Positions 1 through 9,983 of a stretch of 64,000 nt of DNA are shown here, piece after piece. The notes under the pieces were generated by a model. The model was not told where the DNA came from and searched no databases. It saw only the letters and a list, made by a program, of their open reading frames with translations. The position numbers were made by a program, and so were the translations under genes. Position 1 is the stretch's first letter; each line of letters starts with the position of its first letter. Source of the stretch: Nigerium sp. (lineage in GTDB: Bacteria; Actinomycetota; Actinomycetes; Propionibacteriales; Propionibacteriaceae); assembly GCA_016711325.1 (NCBI GenBank), contig JADJTH010000008.1, positions 496,001-560,000 of the forward strand, written 5' to 3'.

Positions 1-3000
1 CACGAGCAGGACCGCGTGTTCGCGCCGCATTCCGGGTTGCGCGTCGTGCTCGCCACCAACGTCGCCGAGACCTCGCTCACCGTCCCCGGCATCCGCTACG
101 TCGTCGACCCCGGCTACGCGCGGATCAGCCGCTATTCGGCGCGCACCAAGGTGCAGCGGCTGCCGATCGAGCCGATCAGTCAGGCGTCCGCCAATCAGCG
201 CGCCGGCCGCTGCGGACGCCTCGGCCCCGGAATCTGCATCCGGCTGTACTCCGAAGAGGACTTCGCCTCGCGCCCGGAGTTCACCGAGCCCGAGATCCTG
301 CGCACGAACCTGGCGTCGGTCATCCTGCAGATGGCCGACGCCCGCCTCGGCGCCATCGAGGACTTCCCGTTCGTCGAGCCTCCCGACCGCAGCCAGGTGC
401 GTGACGGTCTGCGGCTGCTCCGCGAGCTCGGCGCCCTCCAGGCCGAGTCGCGGCACGACGAGACGCCCGGCGACCGACGGGCGGACGCGGCCAAGCCTGG
501 TCGGGCGGGCCAGCGTCTCACCGCCACCGGACGTCTCCTCGCCCGCCTGCCCCTCGACCCGCGCCTGGGCCGCATGCTGGTCGAGGCCGGACGCCGCGGC
601 GTCACCTGGGACGTCCTGCCGATCGTCGCCGCGCTCGCGATTCCCGACGTGCGCGAGCGTCCGGCGGACAAACAGGCAGAGGCGGACGGACTGCACCGCA
701 GGTTCTGGTCGTCCGAGGGCGTCCAGCCTGGCCAACCGGCCGACGGCGAGCGCGACCCCTCCGACATCGCCGCCCTGTGGCGGCTGTGGGACTACCTGAG
801 GCGACAGCGCTACGAGCTGTCCGGCAACGCCTTCCGACGGATGTGCCGCGACGAGTACCTCAACTTCCTGCGCATTCGCGAATGGCAGGATCTGGTCTCC
901 CAGCTCCGCGAGGTGATCGGCGAACTCGGCCTGGACACGACCGCCGACGACGACCCCGACCGGCGCCGCGCCCAGGCGCGGGAGCCGCGCCCGGCGTCCG
1001 GGCACGTCCCCGACTGGGCGTCGATCCACACGGCGATCCTGTCGGGTCTGCTCAGCCACGTCGGGCTGATCGACGCCCGCAGCCTCGCCGCGGCTCCGGC
1101 GCGCAAGGGCCGGCGTCCGATCGCCGACTATCTCGGCGCCCGGGGCGCACGGTTCGCGATCCAGCCCGGCAGCGCGTCCGCGAAGGCGACTCCGCCGCTC
1201 GTCATGGCCGTCGAACTCGTCGAGACGACCCGGCTGTGGGCACGGACGGTGGCGCCGGTCGAGGCCGCGTGGGTCGAGCAGGTGGGGGAGCACCTCCTCA
1301 CCCGCAGCTACTCCGAGCCGCGCTGGTCGGCCCGCGCGGGTCAATGCGTCGCCACCGAGAAGGTGAGCCTGCTCGGCGTCCCGATCATCGCCGACCGCCA
1401 GGTCAGCTACCAGCGCATCGACCCCGTGGTGGCCCGCGAGGTGTTCCTGCAGTCCGCGCTGGTCGAGGGGCAGTGGCGCACGCGCCACCATTTCTTCGCG
1501 CGCAACGAGCGAGTTCGCGCCGAGGCCGCCGACCTCGAGGAACGCGCCCGCCGCCGCGACATCGTCGCCGACGACGCCTCGATCCTCGCGTTCTACGACG
1601 CCCGTATTCCGGCCGGGATCACCTCGGTCGCCCACTTCGACCGGTGGTGGCGCGACAAGCGCCGCGGCGACGAGGGCCACCTCGATCTCACCCTCGGCGA
1701 CCTCGTCGCCGCCTCGGATGTCGCGGACGCCGCCGCGTTCCCCGACATCTGGACCACCGGTCCCACCGATCTTCCCGTCCACTACGTGTTCGACCCCGGC
1801 GCGGGCACCGACGGCGTCAGCATCGACGTCGACGTCACCGTGCTCAACCAGGTGGACGCCGCAGGGTTCACCTGGCAGGTGCCGGGCCTGCGCCACGAGC
1901 TGGCGACGGAGCTGATCCGGTCGCTGCCGAAGGCCGTCCGGACGCGGTTCGTGCCGGCCCCCGACTGGGCGCGTCGCGCGATCTCCTGGCTCGAGGACCA
2001 CCCGGTCCAGGCCTCACGTCCCTTCACCGAGGCGCTCGCGGCGGCGCTCACCGCACTCGGCGGGAACCCCGTCGACCCGTCCGCCTTCAACGAGGGCACG
2101 GTGCCCGAGCACCTGAGCGTCCGCTACGTGATCACCGACGGACGCCGCGAGCTCGGCGCCGGCAAGGACTTCGAGGCGCTGCGCAAGCAGTTCGCGTCCC
2201 GCCTCAACCGACGGCTCAACGCGGCGGCGTCCGACGTGGCCCATCCGGGCGCGACCCGGTGGGAGTTCGGCGCGATCCCGGCGACCACCAGCATCGATCG
2301 CGACCCCGCGCCGCTGGTCGGCTACCCGGCGCTGGCCGACCTCGGCGCGAAGGTGGGGGTGCGCGTCGCGAACACCGCGGCCAGGGCGTCCCGCTCGCAG
2401 GCACTCGGGTTGCGCCGCCTCGTCGTGCTCGCCAGCCCCGACCCGACCCGCAGCGTGTTCGCGCGGCTGTCGAACGCCGACAGGATCGCGCTGTCCGCCG
2501 GGCCCTACGACAGCCTCGGCGCGCTGCTCGCCGACGCCCGGCTACGCGCGACCGCGGACCTGATCGCGGCGCGCGGTGTCGATCCGGACGCCGTCCGCGA
2601 CGAGACCGCCTTCAGGGCGGTGGTGGACGCCGTCCGTCCTGACGCCGCAGACCGCTTGCAGACCGTCGTCAGGATCGCCGCCAAGGCCCTCACCTGGCAC
2701 GCCGAGGCGCGCGCCGAGCTCGGGCGGCGTCCAGACGGTGACTCCAAGGCCGACGTGACGGCTCAACTCGACAACCTGGTGTTCCGGGGGTTCATCGCGG
2801 CGACCCCCGAGCCGCACTTCACCCGCCTCGAGCGTTACCTGCACGCCGTCGTGATCCGCCTGCGCGGCTGGGCCGCCAACCCGGCCCGCGAGGCCCAGAA
2901 CCTGGACGTGATCGCCGACCTCGAGGACGCCTACGAGTCCGCTCTCGCCGGCCACGAGGTGGGCGAACTGCCGGATGCCGCCGTCGACGTGGGGTGGATG

Positions 3001-3096
3001 CTCGAGGAATTGCGGGTGAGCCTGTTCGCGCAGTCATTGGGCACCGCCCAGCCCGTCTCCGCCAAGCGCGTCCGGGCGGCTCTCGCCGCGCTCTGA
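1..3096 (+). CDS. hrpA: ATP-dependent RNA helicase HrpA, C-terminal part (5' end outside window)
   Basis: DEAH-box RNA helicase of the HrpA family, cut by the left edge. The frame is already open at base 1, giving 1,031 visible residues; a full protein would be about 1,300. The missing part would hold Walker A and the DEAH box. Visible are the motif V region (ATNVAETSLT, from residue ~18) and motif VI (QRAGRCGR, residues 66-73), followed by the helicase-associated region and the long C-terminal region (OB-fold/DUF3418) typical of bacterial HrpA. The family unwinds RNA in an NTP-dependent way; in E. coli HrpA has been linked to mRNA processing and ribosome rescue. The stop lies 26 bases before the next gene, which has its own leaderless promoter. 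No frameshift is visible. Confidence 0.93.
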   Translation, partial: HEQDRVFAPHSGLRVVLATNVAETSLTVPGIRYVVDPGYARISRYSARTKVQRLPIEPISQASANQRAGRCGRLGPGICIRLYSEEDFASRPEFTEPEILRTNLASVILQMADARLGAIEDFPFVEPPDRSQVRDGLRLLRELGALQAESRHDETPGDRRADAAKPGRAGQRLTATGRLLARLPLDPRLGRMLVEAGRRGVTWDVLPIVAALAIPDVRERPADKQAEADGLHRRFWSSEGVQPGQPADGERDPSDIAALWRLWDYLRRQRYELSGNAFRRMCRDEYLNFLRIREWQDLVSQLREVIGELGLDTTADDDPDRRRAQAREPRPASGHVPDWASIHTAILSGLLSHVGLIDARSLAAAPARKGRRPIADYLGARGARFAIQPGSASAKATPPLVMAVELVETTRLWARTVAPVEAAWVEQVGEHLLTRSYSEPRWSARAGQCVATEKVSLLGVPIIADRQVSYQRIDPVVAREVFLQSALVEGQWRTRHHFFARNERVRAEAADLEERARRRDIVADDASILAFYDARIPAGITSVAHFDRWWRDKRRGDEGHLDLTLGDLVAASDVADAAAFPDIWTTGPTDLPVHYVFDPGAGTDGVSIDVDVTVLNQVDAAGFTWQVPGLRHELATELIRSLPKAVRTRFVPAPDWARRAISWLEDHPVQASRPFTEALAAALTALGGNPVDPSAFNEGTVPEHLSVRYVITDGRRELGAGKDFEALRKQFASRLNRRLNAAASDVAHPGATRWEFGAIPATTSIDRDPAPLVGYPALADLGAKVGVRVANTAARASRSQALGLRRLVVLASPDPTRSVFARLSNADRIALSAGPYDSLGALLADARLRATADLIAARGVDPDAVRDETAFRAVVDAVRPDAADRLQTVVRIAAKALTWHAEARAELGRRPDGDSKADVTAQLDNLVFRGFIAATPEPHFTRLERYLHAVVIRLRGWAANPAREAQNLDVIADLEDAYESALAGHEVGELPDAAVDVGWMLEELRVSLFAQSLGTAQPVSAKRVRAALAAL

Positions 3097-3109
3097 ATGG
3101 CAGGGGCAC

Positions 3110-3122
3110 TAGAGTGGCGCGC
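3110..3122 (+). promoter_or_regulatory. Leaderless promoter of the PAC2 gene
   Basis: TAGAGT (3110-3115) is followed by 7 bases and then ATG. A -10 hexamer at this distance puts the transcription start on the first base of the start codon, the usual arrangement for leaderless actinobacterial mRNAs. There is no Shine-Dalgarno sequence. Confidence 0.65.
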
Positions 3123-4040
3123 ATGCTCGATCCACGATCGCTGTATACGGTTCACACCGACGTCTGGGACAGCGTCGCGGAAACCCAGCCGGTCATGCTG
3201 CACCTCCTCGAGGGGTATGTGGACGCCGGCCATCTCGCCAAGCAACTCGGCGAGCACATCCTCGGCTCGATGGAGCACGAGGTGCTGGTGACCTTCGACC
3301 ACGACCAACTGCACGACTACCGCTCGCGGCGTCCTGCGATGGTGTTCGACGCCAACACGTGGACGGCGCTCACCGACTACGAATTGGCGATCCACAAGGT
3401 GACGGACGCCTCGGGTCGCGCCTTCCTGCTGCTCGCCGGGCCGGAACCCGACCAGCAGTGGAACCGTGCCTGCACCGCGCTTCTCGACATCACCCGGGCG
3501 ATGGGGGTGTCGCAGCTCGTGACCGCGCAGGGCGTCCCGATGGGCGTGCCGCACACGCGTCCGGTGCTGGTCACCTCGCACGCGACCGACCCGGCGCTCG
3601 CCCCCGACAATCCCGTCTGGATCGACCGGGTGACCGTGCCCGGCAGCTTTTCGGCGATGCTGGAGTTCCGCACTGGCCAGGCCGGACGCCTCGCGCGCGG
3701 ATTCGTCGCCCACGTGCCGCACTACCTGGCGCAGGGCAACTACGTTCCGGGTGCGCTCGCCGCGCTGGAGCGGATCCGGGACGCCACGGGGCTCGACCTG
3801 CCGCCCGGCGACCTGGCCGCGCTCGCCCTGCAGACCCTCGCCCAGCTCGAGGAAGAAGTCGACCGCGACGGTGAGTTCGGCCCGCTGGTGACCGCGCTGG
3901 AAGAGCAGTACGACGAATTGCAGGCCACCGGACGCCCCAGCGTGCCGTCGGCCGACGAGATCGGCGCGGCGGTGGAGCAGTTCCTCGCCGAGCGGCAGGA
4001 TGGCGACGACACCGGAGGTTCACGTGGACCACATCAGTGA
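3123..4040 (+). CDS. PAC2 (proteasome assembly chaperone 2) family protein
   Basis: A 305-aa cytoplasmic protein that I assign to the PAC2 superfamily from its overall pattern: N-terminal MLDPRSLYTV, a central region with repeated GV.P...TRPV segments, and an acidic helical C-terminus ending in LAERQDG. Bacterial PAC2 proteins resemble archaeal and eukaryotic proteasome assembly chaperones, but their function in actinobacteria is not established. A longer in-frame version starting at 2994 would overlap the helicase gene by about 100 bases. I prefer the ATG at 3123 because of the -10 element just upstream. The 3' end overlaps the thioesterase gene by 17 bases, so the two are probably co-transcribed. 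In mycobacteria a PAC2 gene also lies near sigB. Confidence 0.75.
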   Translation: MLDPRSLYTVHTDVWDSVAETQPVMLHLLEGYVDAGHLAKQLGEHILGSMEHEVLVTFDHDQLHDYRSRRPAMVFDANTWTALTDYELAIHKVTDASGRAFLLLAGPEPDQQWNRACTALLDITRAMGVSQLVTAQGVPMGVPHTRPVLVTSHATDPALAPDNPVWIDRVTVPGSFSAMLEFRTGQAGRLARGFVAHVPHYLAQGNYVPGALAALERIRDATGLDLPPGDLAALALQTLAQLEEEVDRDGEFGPLVTALEEQYDELQATGRPSVPSADEIGAAVEQFLAERQDGDDTGGSRGPHQ

Positions 4041-4890
4041 GATTCTCGCTCTGTTAGAGCTCGAGCAGGACGGCGACAACGCGTTCGTCGGGGAGCACCC
4101 GGTCACGCTCCAGCAGCGCACCTTCGGCGGCCAGGTCATGGCCCAGGCGCTCGCCGCGATGTACCGCACCATCCCCGCCGAACGGCTGTGCCACTCGCTG
4201 AAGGGCTATTTCCTGCGCCCGGGCGTGACGTCGTCCTCCCTCACCTACACGGTGGCTCGCTTGCGCGACGGTGGATCGTTCAGCACCCGGCGGGTCAACG
4301 CCTCCCAGGGCGGACGCGACATCTTCGTGATGTCGGCGTCCTTCAAGAAGCCCGAGGAGGGTATCGAGCATGCGGCGCTGCCGAGCAAGCCGCCCACGCC
4401 CCCCGAGGAGTGCGTTCCGCTCACCGATCAACTGCGCACCATGGCGCCGGCCGCGGCGAGCATGTGGGACGAGTGGGCCGCGATCGACACTCGGTTCGTC
4501 GGCTTCTCCAACCGCGAGATGTCCGAGGGCGCGCGCCTGCAGGTGTGGCTGCGCAGCGTGGGCGACATGCCGGACGACCCGCGCATCCATCAGATGGTGC
4601 TCGCCTACGCGTCCGACCTGACGCCGCTCGTGGTGAGCGCGCTGGCCCATCCTGAGGCGCTCGGGTCGCCCCACCTGCAGTTGGCCACGATCGACCATTC
4701 GATGTGGTTCCATCGGCCCATCCGCGTCGACGACTGGGTGCTGTACGACCAGGCCTCGCCCAACGCCGCCAATGCGCTCGGGCTGTCCTTCGGGTCGCTC
4801 TACGACGCGCGGGGCGTGCTGGGGGCGCATGCCGTCCAGGAGGGCCTGATCCGTTCCGGGGACGGACGCCAACGCCGCGGCCTGGTCTGA
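4024..4890 (+). CDS. tesB: Acyl-CoA thioesterase II (TesB family)
   Basis: A 288-aa double-hotdog thioesterase that hydrolyses acyl-CoA to free acid and CoA; E. coli TesB is 286 aa. Family features visible are FGGQVMAQAL near residue 40, HSLKGYFLRPG, the IDHSMWFHRP segment carrying the catalytic Asp, and the C-terminal VQEGLIR with the catalytic Gln. An ATG at 4000 is in frame, but the GTG at 4024 has a GGAGG at 4014-4018 with 5-base spacing and gives the family's usual length. It overlaps the PAC2 gene. A hairpin terminator follows. Substrate chain length cannot be read from the sequence. Confidence 0.9.
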   Translation: MDHISEILALLELEQDGDNAFVGEHPVTLQQRTFGGQVMAQALAAMYRTIPAERLCHSLKGYFLRPGVTSSSLTYTVARLRDGGSFSTRRVNASQGGRDIFVMSASFKKPEEGIEHAALPSKPPTPPEECVPLTDQLRTMAPAAASMWDEWAAIDTRFVGFSNREMSEGARLQVWLRSVGDMPDDPRIHQMVLAYASDLTPLVVSALAHPEALGSPHLQLATIDHSMWFHRPIRVDDWVLYDQASPNAANALGLSFGSLYDARGVLGAHAVQEGLIRSGDGRQRRGLV

Positions 4891-4934
4891 TTCGCGTCCG
4901 ACGGCTGGGCCTGGAAGCTCAGGCGGACGCACGA

Positions 4935-4960
4935 ACGCCGCGCCCGCGAGGGCGCGGCGT
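4935..4960. terminator. Hairpin between tesB and sigB (convergent)
   Basis: A perfect 11-bp GC stem (4935-4945 with 4950-4960) closes a GCGA tetraloop. It stands between the convergent ends of tesB and sigB and has no T-run, so it can serve either strand. Confidence 0.7.
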
Positions 4961-5053
4961 CCGTGGCTGGCGGGGTGCCGTTTCGGGGTGTGCCGGCGGG
5001 GCCGGCGGTGGGGTGAAGGGGTGAAGTGATGCCCGGGCGCCGAAAGCCGATCC

Positions 5054-6007
5054 TCAGGCGGCCAGCGTGGTGGTGCGGAGCTTCAGGAGCGCCTGGCGTT
5101 CGATCTGGCGCACACGCTCAGCCGTGATGCCCCAGACGCTGGCGATGTCGGCGAGCTTGGCCTGGCGTCCGTCGACCAGTCCGTAGCGACGGCGCACCAC
5201 ATCGGCAGAACGCTCGTCGAGGCTGGACAGCAGTGTGTCGAGCCGGGCGCGGTCTTCGGCGTCCAGCACGACCTCGTCGGGGCCGGGTGCGGTGTCGCGG
5301 GCCAGCAGATCGCCGAGCGCCGTGTCGCCGTCCTCTTCGATCGGGGCGTCGAGCGACACGTGGTCACGAGCGAGCCGGAGCAGTTCGATGACCCGCTCCT
5401 CCACGAGCCCGAGTTCGTCGGCGATCTCGATCACCTCGGGTTCGCGGCCCAGCCTGCGCTCCAGGTTGCGGCGGGTGGCCGACACCTGATTGATCTGTTC
5501 GGCGACGTGCACGGGCAGCCGCACGATGCGTCCCTGTTGCGCGATGCCGCGGCTGATGGACTGGCGCACCCACCAGGTGGCGTAGGTGGAGAACTTGAAG
5601 CCCTTCATGTAGTCGAACTTCTCGACGGCGCGGATCAGGCCGGTGTTGCCCTCTTGAACCAGATCGAGCAGCGGCATTTGCGAGCGTCCGTACTTGCGGG
5701 CCACCGACACCACGAGCCTGAGATTGGCGGTGACGAACCGCTTCATCGCGGCACGGCCCTGCTCGACGATGAGCTGGAGCTCGTCGTCGCCGGCCTTGAC
5801 CCGCCTGCGGCCGCCGCGCTCGGTCGCGGTGACGGTGCGGTCGAGAATCGCCTCGGCGTACAAGCCGGCCTCGATCTCGCGGGCGAGCTTCACTTCTTCC
5901 TCAGCGGTCAGCAAAGGCGTCTTGGCGATTCCGTCGAGGTACAGCCCGACGGAGTCCTTGCCATCGATGCCCTCGGTCGAGCGAGTGCGGTGGGAGGTCG
6001 AGATCAT
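5054..6007 (-). CDS. sigB: RNA polymerase group 2 sigma factor (SigB-like)
   Basis: A 317-aa sigma-70 protein without the long N-terminal extension of SigA; mycobacterial SigB is 323 aa. Region 1.2 (VGLYLDGIAKTPLL), region 2 (RLVVSVARKYG, LDLVQEGNTGLIRAVEKFDY, FSTYATWWVRQSI), region 3 (RLPVHVAEQINQV) and region 4 (RRYGLVDG, AERVRQIERQALLKLR) are all present. Group 2 sigmas direct core polymerase to general-stress and stationary-phase promoters. The ATG at 6007 is preceded by GAAAGGA with 7-base spacing. Upstream there is a possible ECF-type promoter, which would put the gene under another sigma factor, as in mycobacteria. It is separated from sigA by only one gene. Confidence 0.92.
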   Translation of the reverse strand: MISTSHRTRSTEGIDGKDSVGLYLDGIAKTPLLTAEEEVKLAREIEAGLYAEAILDRTVTATERGGRRRVKAGDDELQLIVEQGRAAMKRFVTANLRLVVSVARKYGRSQMPLLDLVQEGNTGLIRAVEKFDYMKGFKFSTYATWWVRQSISRGIAQQGRIVRLPVHVAEQINQVSATRRNLERRLGREPEVIEIADELGLVEERVIELLRLARDHVSLDAPIEEDGDTALGDLLARDTAPGPDEVVLDAEDRARLDTLLSSLDERSADVVRRRYGLVDGRQAKLADIASVWGITAERVRQIERQALLKLRTTTLAA

Positions 6008-6035
6008 GCGTCGTCCTTTCGGTCTTCCACCAGTA

Positions 6036-6061
6036 CAACGTGTTTGACCGACGTTTTGTTC
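6036..6061 (-). promoter_or_regulatory. Possible ECF-sigma promoter of sigB
   Basis: On the minus strand GAAC (6061-6058) is followed by 18 bases and GTTG (6039-6036). This resembles the GGAAC-N(17-19)-GTT type used by SigE/SigH-like ECF factors. It would give a leader of about 20-25 bases. The first G of the -35 consensus is C here. Confidence 0.35.
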
Positions 6062-6178
6062 GGGCGACGCCCCCATCAGGCCCTGAGACCTACCCGGGCC
6101 GCCAGAATAAGACCATAGTCGTACACCAGCCGCGTCCTGCGGGGCGATGCGCGCCCCGGTCAGGTCTCCGAGAGCGCC

Positions 6179-8299
6179 TCAGGAAAGCTGGTCGATCAGC
6201 CAGGCGAGTTCGAACGCACGTTCCTTCCACGCCTTGTAGCGGCCCGACACGCCGCCGTGCCCGGCCACCATCTCGGTCTTGAGGAGCAGGGGACGCCGCG
6301 CGTCGTTCGTGGCCCGGTCGCGCAAGCGGGCGATCCACTTGGCCGGCTCGGTGACCTCGACGCGTGTGTCGTTCAGCCCGGTGGTGATCAGCAGCGCCGG
6401 GTACTCGAGGGCGGCGACGTTCTCGTACGGCGAGTAGGACTTCATGCAGGCGTAGACATCGGCGTCCGTCACCGGGTTGCCCCATTCCTCCCACTCCGAC
6501 ACGGTGAGGGGCAGGTCGGGGTTGAGGATCGTGGTGACCGGATCGACGAACGGAACCGCAGCGTGGACGGCGCGGAAGGCGTCGGGCGCCAGGTTCATCG
6601 CCGCTCCCATGAGCAGTCCGCCGGCCGATCCGCCCTCGGCGCCGAGCCTGCCGGGAGCGACGTAGCCCCGCTCGACGAGCAGGCGCGCGCAGGCGACGAA
6701 ATCGGAGAACGTGTGCGGCTTGGCGAGTTCCTTTCCGGCCTCGTACCACGGACGCCCCAGCTCGCCGCCTCCACGCACGTGCGCGATGGCGAACACGAAC
6801 CCGCGGTCCAGCAGGGAGAGCCGGCTCATCGCGAAGTACGGCATGATCGGGATCTCGTAGGAGCCGTAGCCGTAGAGCAATCCGGGCGCGGTGCCGTCCA
6901 CGCCGACGTCGCGGTGGCGCACCAGCGAGACCGGCACCCGCGTGCCGTCGTCCGCGGTCGCCCACAGCCGCTCGCTCACGTAGGCCGCCGGGTCGTAGGC
7001 GCCGTGGACGGGATGGTCGAGCACCGGGGTCTGCTTGAGCAGGCGGCGCTCGCCCGTGTCGAGGCGGTACTCCCACACGGCGGGCGGGCTCGCGAGCGAC
7101 TCGTAGCCGAACCTGATCCGGTCGGTGTCGAAGTCGGGGGACTCCTCGGCGCTCACGTCGTAGAGGGCCTCGCCGAAGGACAGGTCGACGCGCTCGCCGA
7201 GCTCGCCGGACGCCGCCCGGGGCAGGATCGCGATGCCGGCCAGGGCGTTCGTGCGGTGCTCGAGCACGAGGGCTGCCTCGTACACCGACACGCCCGTCAG
7301 GCGCGTCTCGCTGCGCTCGGGGATGACCAGCTCCCAGCTCTCGATGCCGCACGCCTCCAGCGGAGCCCGGCTCAGGGCGAACTGCGGCGCGTCGTCGTTG
7401 TGCAGGATCCACAGGGCGTCCGGCGCCACCTCGACCGCGTACTCGAGGCCGTGGCGGCGCGGCTGGACGCAGCGCAGCGGGCCTGCGGGATCGTCGGCGC
7501 GCAACAGGTGGGTCTCGGTGGTCTTCTTGGAGCCCAGATCGAGCAGCACCCAGGCGTGATCGCGGGACGTGTCCACGCCCATCCAGAAGCGGTCGTCGGC
7601 CTCCTCGTAGAGCAGGGCATCCGCCTCGTCGCCGCCGATGCGGTGGCGCCACGCCTGGTGCGGACGCCACGCGGCGTCCAGTCGCAGGTAGACGATCCAG
7701 TCGTCGCCCGCCCATGCGCCCCCGGCACCGACGCCCTCGATCGGGCCGTCGATGACGTTCGAGGTGGCCAGATCGACCACGCAGAGGTCGTAGCGCTCGT
7801 TGCCCGACGTGTCGGCCGAGTAGGCGAGGCGGCGTCCGTTGGGGGACACCTGCGCCCAGCCGAGGGAGAAGAACTCGTGGCCCTCGGCGAGCGCGTTGGT
7901 GTCGAGGACGACCTCTTCGTCGGCGGGTGCCTCGGCCACGTCGGGGATCTGATCGCGGGAGAGGGCCGGCAGGCGGCAGGAGCGTCCGTACTCGTGACCT
8001 TCGGTGGTGCGGCCGTAATACCAGTAGTGGCTGCCGTCGGTGTGGGTCACATGGGTGGGCACCGAGAGGTCGGTCTGTTGGGTGCGTGCCTTGAGGTCGT
8101 CGAAGAGTTCGTCGACGAGCGGCCCCAGGTGCGCGGTCTGCGCCTGGGTCCAGGCGTTCTCGGCCTCGAGGTAGGCCAGCAGGGCGGGGTCGGACTTGTC
8201 GGCCATCCAGTGATACGGATCCTCGACGACGTCACCGTGCACTTCGCGACGGAACGGACGGGTCGGCGCGTCGGGCGCGGTGAGCGGGGCATCAGGCAC
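6179..8299 (-). CDS. ptrB: Oligopeptidase B / prolyl oligopeptidase family serine peptidase (S9A)
   Basis: A 706-aa S9A peptidase with no signal peptide, so cytoplasmic. The N-terminal VEDPYHWMAD segment opens the beta-propeller domain. The C-terminal alpha/beta-hydrolase holds the triad: Ser in GAEGGSAGGLLMG, Asp in TGLNDTRVEV and His in VAGHGGVSGR. Oligopeptidase B cleaves short peptides after Lys or Arg; that specificity is inferred from overall similarity. I chose the GTG at 8299 over the longer in-frame extension because a TACGCT lies 7 bases upstream and the DAPTRPFRREVHGD start matches the family. It is divergent from sigA. Confidence 0.88.
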   Translation of the reverse strand: MPDAPLTAPDAPTRPFRREVHGDVVEDPYHWMADKSDPALLAYLEAENAWTQAQTAHLGPLVDELFDDLKARTQQTDLSVPTHVTHTDGSHYWYYGRTTEGHEYGRSCRLPALSRDQIPDVAEAPADEEVVLDTNALAEGHEFFSLGWAQVSPNGRRLAYSADTSGNERYDLCVVDLATSNVIDGPIEGVGAGGAWAGDDWIVYLRLDAAWRPHQAWRHRIGGDEADALLYEEADDRFWMGVDTSRDHAWVLLDLGSKKTTETHLLRADDPAGPLRCVQPRRHGLEYAVEVAPDALWILHNDDAPQFALSRAPLEACGIESWELVIPERSETRLTGVSVYEAALVLEHRTNALAGIAILPRAASGELGERVDLSFGEALYDVSAEESPDFDTDRIRFGYESLASPPAVWEYRLDTGERRLLKQTPVLDHPVHGAYDPAAYVSERLWATADDGTRVPVSLVRHRDVGVDGTAPGLLYGYGSYEIPIMPYFAMSRLSLLDRGFVFAIAHVRGGGELGRPWYEAGKELAKPHTFSDFVACARLLVERGYVAPGRLGAEGGSAGGLLMGAAMNLAPDAFRAVHAAVPFVDPVTTILNPDLPLTVSEWEEWGNPVTDADVYACMKSYSPYENVAALEYPALLITTGLNDTRVEVTEPAKWIARLRDRATNDARRPLLLKTEMVAGHGGVSGRYKAWKERAFELAWLIDQLS

Positions 8300-8312
8300 G
8301 GCCGCCAGCGTA
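8300..8312 (-). promoter_or_regulatory. Leaderless promoter of ptrB
   Basis: TACGCT (8312-8307 on the minus strand), then 7 bases, then GTG. No Shine-Dalgarno sequence. Confidence 0.6.
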
Positions 8313-8436
8313 GCCGCTCGTCCGGCGGCCCATTTGGGTACGCGCGTGCGGCGTGTCACAATGGCCGGTGCGCGCCCCGTTGACAAGTCCCGGCTGGTGC
8401 GCGCCCAGAACTGGTCAAACCGATGAGAGGTCCCCG

Positions 8437-9879
<1,443 letters not shown>

Positions 9880-9970
9880 CGGCGTCCGATCGGCAGCCTC
9901 GGCACCGCGGGGACCGGTCGACGGACTCATGTCCGCATGGGCGCTGGCGGCGTTCGTCGGCGACGCCCCC

Positions 9971-9983
9971 TAAGGTGGTCTGC
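9971..9983 (+). promoter_or_regulatory. Leaderless promoter of the amidoligase cluster (plus strand)
   Basis: TAAGGT (9971-9976), 7 bases, ATG at 9984. It would drive the two plus-strand genes of the cluster. Confidence 0.62.

Noticed and set aside
8380..8408. TTGACA at 8380 as the sigA -35
   Set aside because: No TANNNT-like hexamer is found 16-19 bases downstream. A promoter further upstream near CACAAT is more likely.
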